In this document: positions 32,528 through 34,248 of the stretch, one piece after another | Position numbering within the stretch: position 1 is the stretch's first letter | Layout: each line of letters starts with the position of its first letter | Source of the DNA: Methylomonas sp. | GTDB lineage: Bacteria > Pseudomonadota > Gammaproteobacteria > Methylococcales > Methylomonadaceae | Reading direction: 5' to 3' | DNA: 34,248 bases | Assembly (NCBI GenBank): GCA_026988155.1 | Contig: JALSLW010000093.1 | Location: 1-34,248, forward strand | The notes under the pieces: model-generated | What the model was told of the DNA's origin: nothing | Database searches by the model: none | The model's input: the letters and a program-made list of their open reading frames with translations, nothing else | Translations under genes and position numbers: made by a program

Positions 32528-33409
32528 TCAACGTTTAGCCCATAGTTTTTCATTCAGCCTCAATTCCTGAATAACATCCACCATAAATTGCAATGTATTG
32601 ATATATTGAATAACCCTGTTTGAAACAGGAATGTTAATTGACGCTTCATTTGGGTCATAGCCATAATCAATACTCCAATAAATACAGCCATCGGCAAAAG
32701 TTATCAGCACATCTTCATCCGCTAATTTTTTGAGTTCCATCAGCCGGTTCATCATGGTATGGGTTAGTAAATAGTGGGCTTCAATTGAATCAGTACCATA
32801 AACATTAAATAGTTGGTTGAAATCGGGATTATCCATTTTGAAAGAACGCATGTAACTTGGTGCATTGTATTGCCAAGTTTCAGGATGAATCACAGTAACA
32901 CCATGGGTATGTTTATTTAATTCAGCCACAAAAAAGGTACCGCAGAATAAGACATTCCAACTTACTCTGTCTGAATTGGTTTCCTTCTGTTGTAACTTAA
33001 TATCAGAGAATTGAAAAGCAACACTTTCTATTCTGCCTTTGACATGGTCATTACCCGAAAATTTATCAACACGCATTGGGAAAAATGCCGAGGCCCTGAC
33101 CAGTTGATAGGATACGCAGTGACCGGGCACATGGATAAATTGATCATCCATGGCCTGAATAAGTGGGTGGATGATCTGTTGTTTAAATGCTTCCTGATAT
33201 CGACTGACACGAATACCATCCCGGTGAATATCCATTTGGAACAAAACAGACCAAAGTATTACCAATATCAATGTCAAAGGCATAAAAGTCGCCATGTCCG
33301 GACGATCCGTCATGAAGTACACCAATAATATTAATCCCAGTGACAGTACAGCCATGGTGGCAACAACAAAATACTGAAATTTGATAATTTCCTGTCGCTC
33401 CTGCTCCAA
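32528..33409 (-). CDS. DUF3137-like membrane protein, probably 5'-disrupted
   Basis: A protein with two adjacent transmembrane helices near the N-terminus (about residues 11-33 and 38-58) and a long soluble C-terminal domain with SAFFPMRVDKFSGNDHVKG, FQFSDIKLQ and NVLFCGTFFVAELNK segments, which fits the DUF3137 family; function unknown. The frame given begins at a TTG codon with a poor ribosome site. The same frame extends upstream to an ATG at 33472 (MKNYNQLL) but is broken by TAA at 33446-33448, followed by FYNESLFSKAQELEQERQ, which looks like the authentic N-terminus. The gene is therefore probably damaged by one nonsense change, or is read from the TTG as a shortened protein. Confidence 0.7.
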   Translation of the reverse strand: MEQERQEIIKFQYFVVATMAVLSLGLILLVYFMTDRPDMATFMPLTLILVILWSVLFQMDIHRDGIRVSRYQEAFKQQIIHPLIQAMDDQFIHVPGHCVSYQLVRASAFFPMRVDKFSGNDHVKGRIESVAFQFSDIKLQQKETNSDRVSWNVLFCGTFFVAELNKHTHGVTVIHPETWQYNAPSYMRSFKMDNPDFNQLFNVYGTDSIEAHYLLTHTMMNRLMELKKLADEDVLITFADGCIYWSIDYGYDPNEASINIPVSNRVIQYINTLQFMVDVIQELRLNEKLWAKR

Positions 33410-33472
33410 TTCCTGCGCTTTGGAAAAGAGGCTTTCATTGTAGAATTACAATAGTTGATTGTAGTTTTTCAT
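33410..33472 (-). pseudogene. severed N-terminal codons of the DUF3137-like gene
   Basis: In frame with the downstream protein, ATG at 33472 opens MKNYNQLL, then TAA (complement of 33446-33448), then FYNESLFSKAQE running without interruption into the TTG at 33409. A GAA to TAA change at codon 9 would explain the stop (QLLEFYNE is a natural reading). A sequencing error cannot be excluded. Confidence 0.6.
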
Positions 33473-33548
33473 TGTCAAAATTACCGATTATTCTAATATT
33501 GGAAAAAATCACAAAGTGGTATTTTCTTAAAACGTTAAATTAATTTTA

Positions 33549-34074
33549 CGTGAGTACTTAGGAGATATTGATGCCACGCGAATGCGGGTGCATATCCGCA
33601 ATGCAAAAGGCAACAGGGATCGTCTTGTCCCTTTGCCTGCCGGTACCTTGCAGGTGCTGCGCCAATTCTGGACCTTGCACCGCCACCCCACGCTGATGTT
33701 CCCCAATCGGACGCGGGGGCTAAAAGGGGCGCATCTGGCTGAATCACCGCTTGATCGTGGGGGGGTGCAGAAGACAATTGGTCTGGTGACTGAGGAAATG
33801 GGGCTAAAGCACTGATTTTTGCTCCTGCAAAATAAGTATTCACCACATCCATATGGATCAAAAGATTTCCTGTCATTCCCTGCGGTACAGCTATGCCACG
33901 CATCTGTTAGAATCCGGCGTTGGACTGCTGGAACTCCAGCAGTTTCTGGGGCACAGTTCTCTGCTGACGACGGCACGCTATGCGCATCTGACCGATATGA
34001 CCTGCGATCATTCTGAACAGTGCATCAATCAGCTGATCGGTCGTTTTAACGTGTCTTGGGGGACAATTAGATGA
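33549..34074 (+). pseudogene. tyrosine recombinase of an IS91-type element, truncated and interrupted
   Basis: The C-terminal catalytic half of a phage-type integrase. The frame begins within LREYLGDIDATRMRVHIRNA with no plausible start, so the N-terminal arm and core-binding domain, plus the first catalytic arginine, are missing. The beta-hairpin lysine region (NAKGNRDRLVPLP) is present. The frame then stops at TGA (33813-33815). The rest continues in another frame: HSLRYSYATHL (HxxR), LGHSSLLTTARYAHL with the tyrosine nucleophile, up to TGA at 34072-34074. Removing 49 bases (about 33812-33860) restores one frame reading GLKQKISCHSLR. Codon use and GC are higher than in neighbouring genes, which supports transfer. 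Confidence 0.85.
33812..33860 (+). other. 49-bp insertion inside the recombinase gene
   Basis: Deleting these bases joins CTAAAGCA to AAAGATT and restores the reading frame at a conserved position. The insert contains a small hairpin TTTTGC-TCCT-GCAAAA and a perfect 12-base palindrome ATCCATATGGAT (33847-33858). No target duplication longer than two bases (CA) is evident. Its origin is unknown. Confidence 0.6.
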
Positions 34075-34248
34075 TTTTGCTGTCCTCTGTCATTGATCAG
34101 TTTGAAACGGATTTCCTTAGCGCCTATCAAGGGCAGGTTCTGCCGGTTCAGCGAAAAGCGCTGAACGCACTTAAAACCTGCCGGACAAAATTCAGCCCTG
34201 TCATGCAGGTCAGCTGTTCCGACTGCGACCATCAGTCTTTTGTTCCGC
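34071..34248 (+). CDS. IS91-family transposase, N-terminal part (runs off the window)
   Basis: The first 59 codons are present. The ATG at 34071 overlaps the recombinase stop (ATGA), the usual coupling in IS91/ISSod25-like elements that carry a small integrase gene upstream of the transposase. The visible protein begins MILLSSVIDQFETDFLSAYQ and reaches the start of the N-terminal zinc-binding region, with Cys37 and the pair Cys49/Cys52 (SCSDCDHQSFVP). Family members are rolling-circle HUH transposases; the catalytic part lies beyond the window. Whether this copy is intact cannot be seen, but its partner recombinase is broken. Confidence 0.82.
   Translation, partial: MILLSSVIDQFETDFLSAYQGQVLPVQRKALNALKTCRTKFSPVMQVSCSDCDHQSFVP

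Noticed and set aside
32320-32553. 77-codon open frame on the minus strand
   Set aside because: It runs straight through the 98-bp palindromic element and into the end of the DUF3137-like gene; no protein-like features.
33527-33976. 149-codon open frame on the minus strand
   Set aside because: It is antisense to the recombinase fragment, whose catalytic motifs are plain; a long open antisense frame is expected in GC-richer DNA.

Overview
This window reads as a chromosomal segment of a gammaproteobacterium with moderate to low GC. The conserved pairs and operons (prmB-aroC; exbB-exbD-lpxK-trm112-kdsB), glnS, a quinol-type nitric oxide reductase, pyruvate:ferredoxin oxidoreductase and the palindromic intergenic repeats would suit a Methylococcales-type methanotroph or a relative. 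That placement is inference from gene content: no methane-oxidation gene lies here. No rRNA, tRNA or CRISPR array was found.

Left part (1-6775), minus strand: an envelope operon, exbB-exbD-lpxK-trm112-kdsB, with every junction overlapping, makes a proton-driven energiser plus lipid A kinase and CMP-Kdo synthase. An MFS transporter follows, then prmB-aroC, whose terminator stem is built into the last codons of aroC. Middle-left (7205-15453): a TauE/SafE permease, a TonB-dependent receptor divergent from a ZIP metal permease and a GDT1/UPF0016 cation exporter, a PilZ protein, a MOSC protein and glutaminyl-tRNA synthetase. The receptor, ZIP and GDT1 genes look like a metal-handling neighbourhood.

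Centre (15454-20912): a hairpin and a ~167-bp imperfect palindrome separate glnS from the convergent norB. Upstream of norB on the same strand is a compact cluster: a lipoprotein, a bacterial homologue of archaeal CDP-archaeol synthase, an EEP-fold phosphodiesterase and a CDP-alcohol phosphatidyltransferase. This looks like an uncharacterised lipid module. Right-centre (21094-31666): nifJ with a dihydroorotate-dehydrogenase-like partner; an orphan substrate-binding lipoprotein directly upstream of a membrane PAS/GGDEF/EAL protein ending in a zinc-binding CZB domain; then rpiA and a PrxQ-type peroxiredoxin.

Right end (31667-34248) is a mobile-DNA graveyard: a GGGGTCAGACTCGAATT palindrome, a fragment of a transposase orfA, a second long palindrome, a DUF3137-like gene whose reading frame carries a stop at codon 9, and a truncated tyrosine recombinase with a 49-bp insertion that overlaps the start of an IS91-type transposase running off the window. 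The most interesting items are the archaeal-type lipid cluster, the substrate-binding protein plus zinc/c-di-GMP sensor pair, and the layered decay at the right end.
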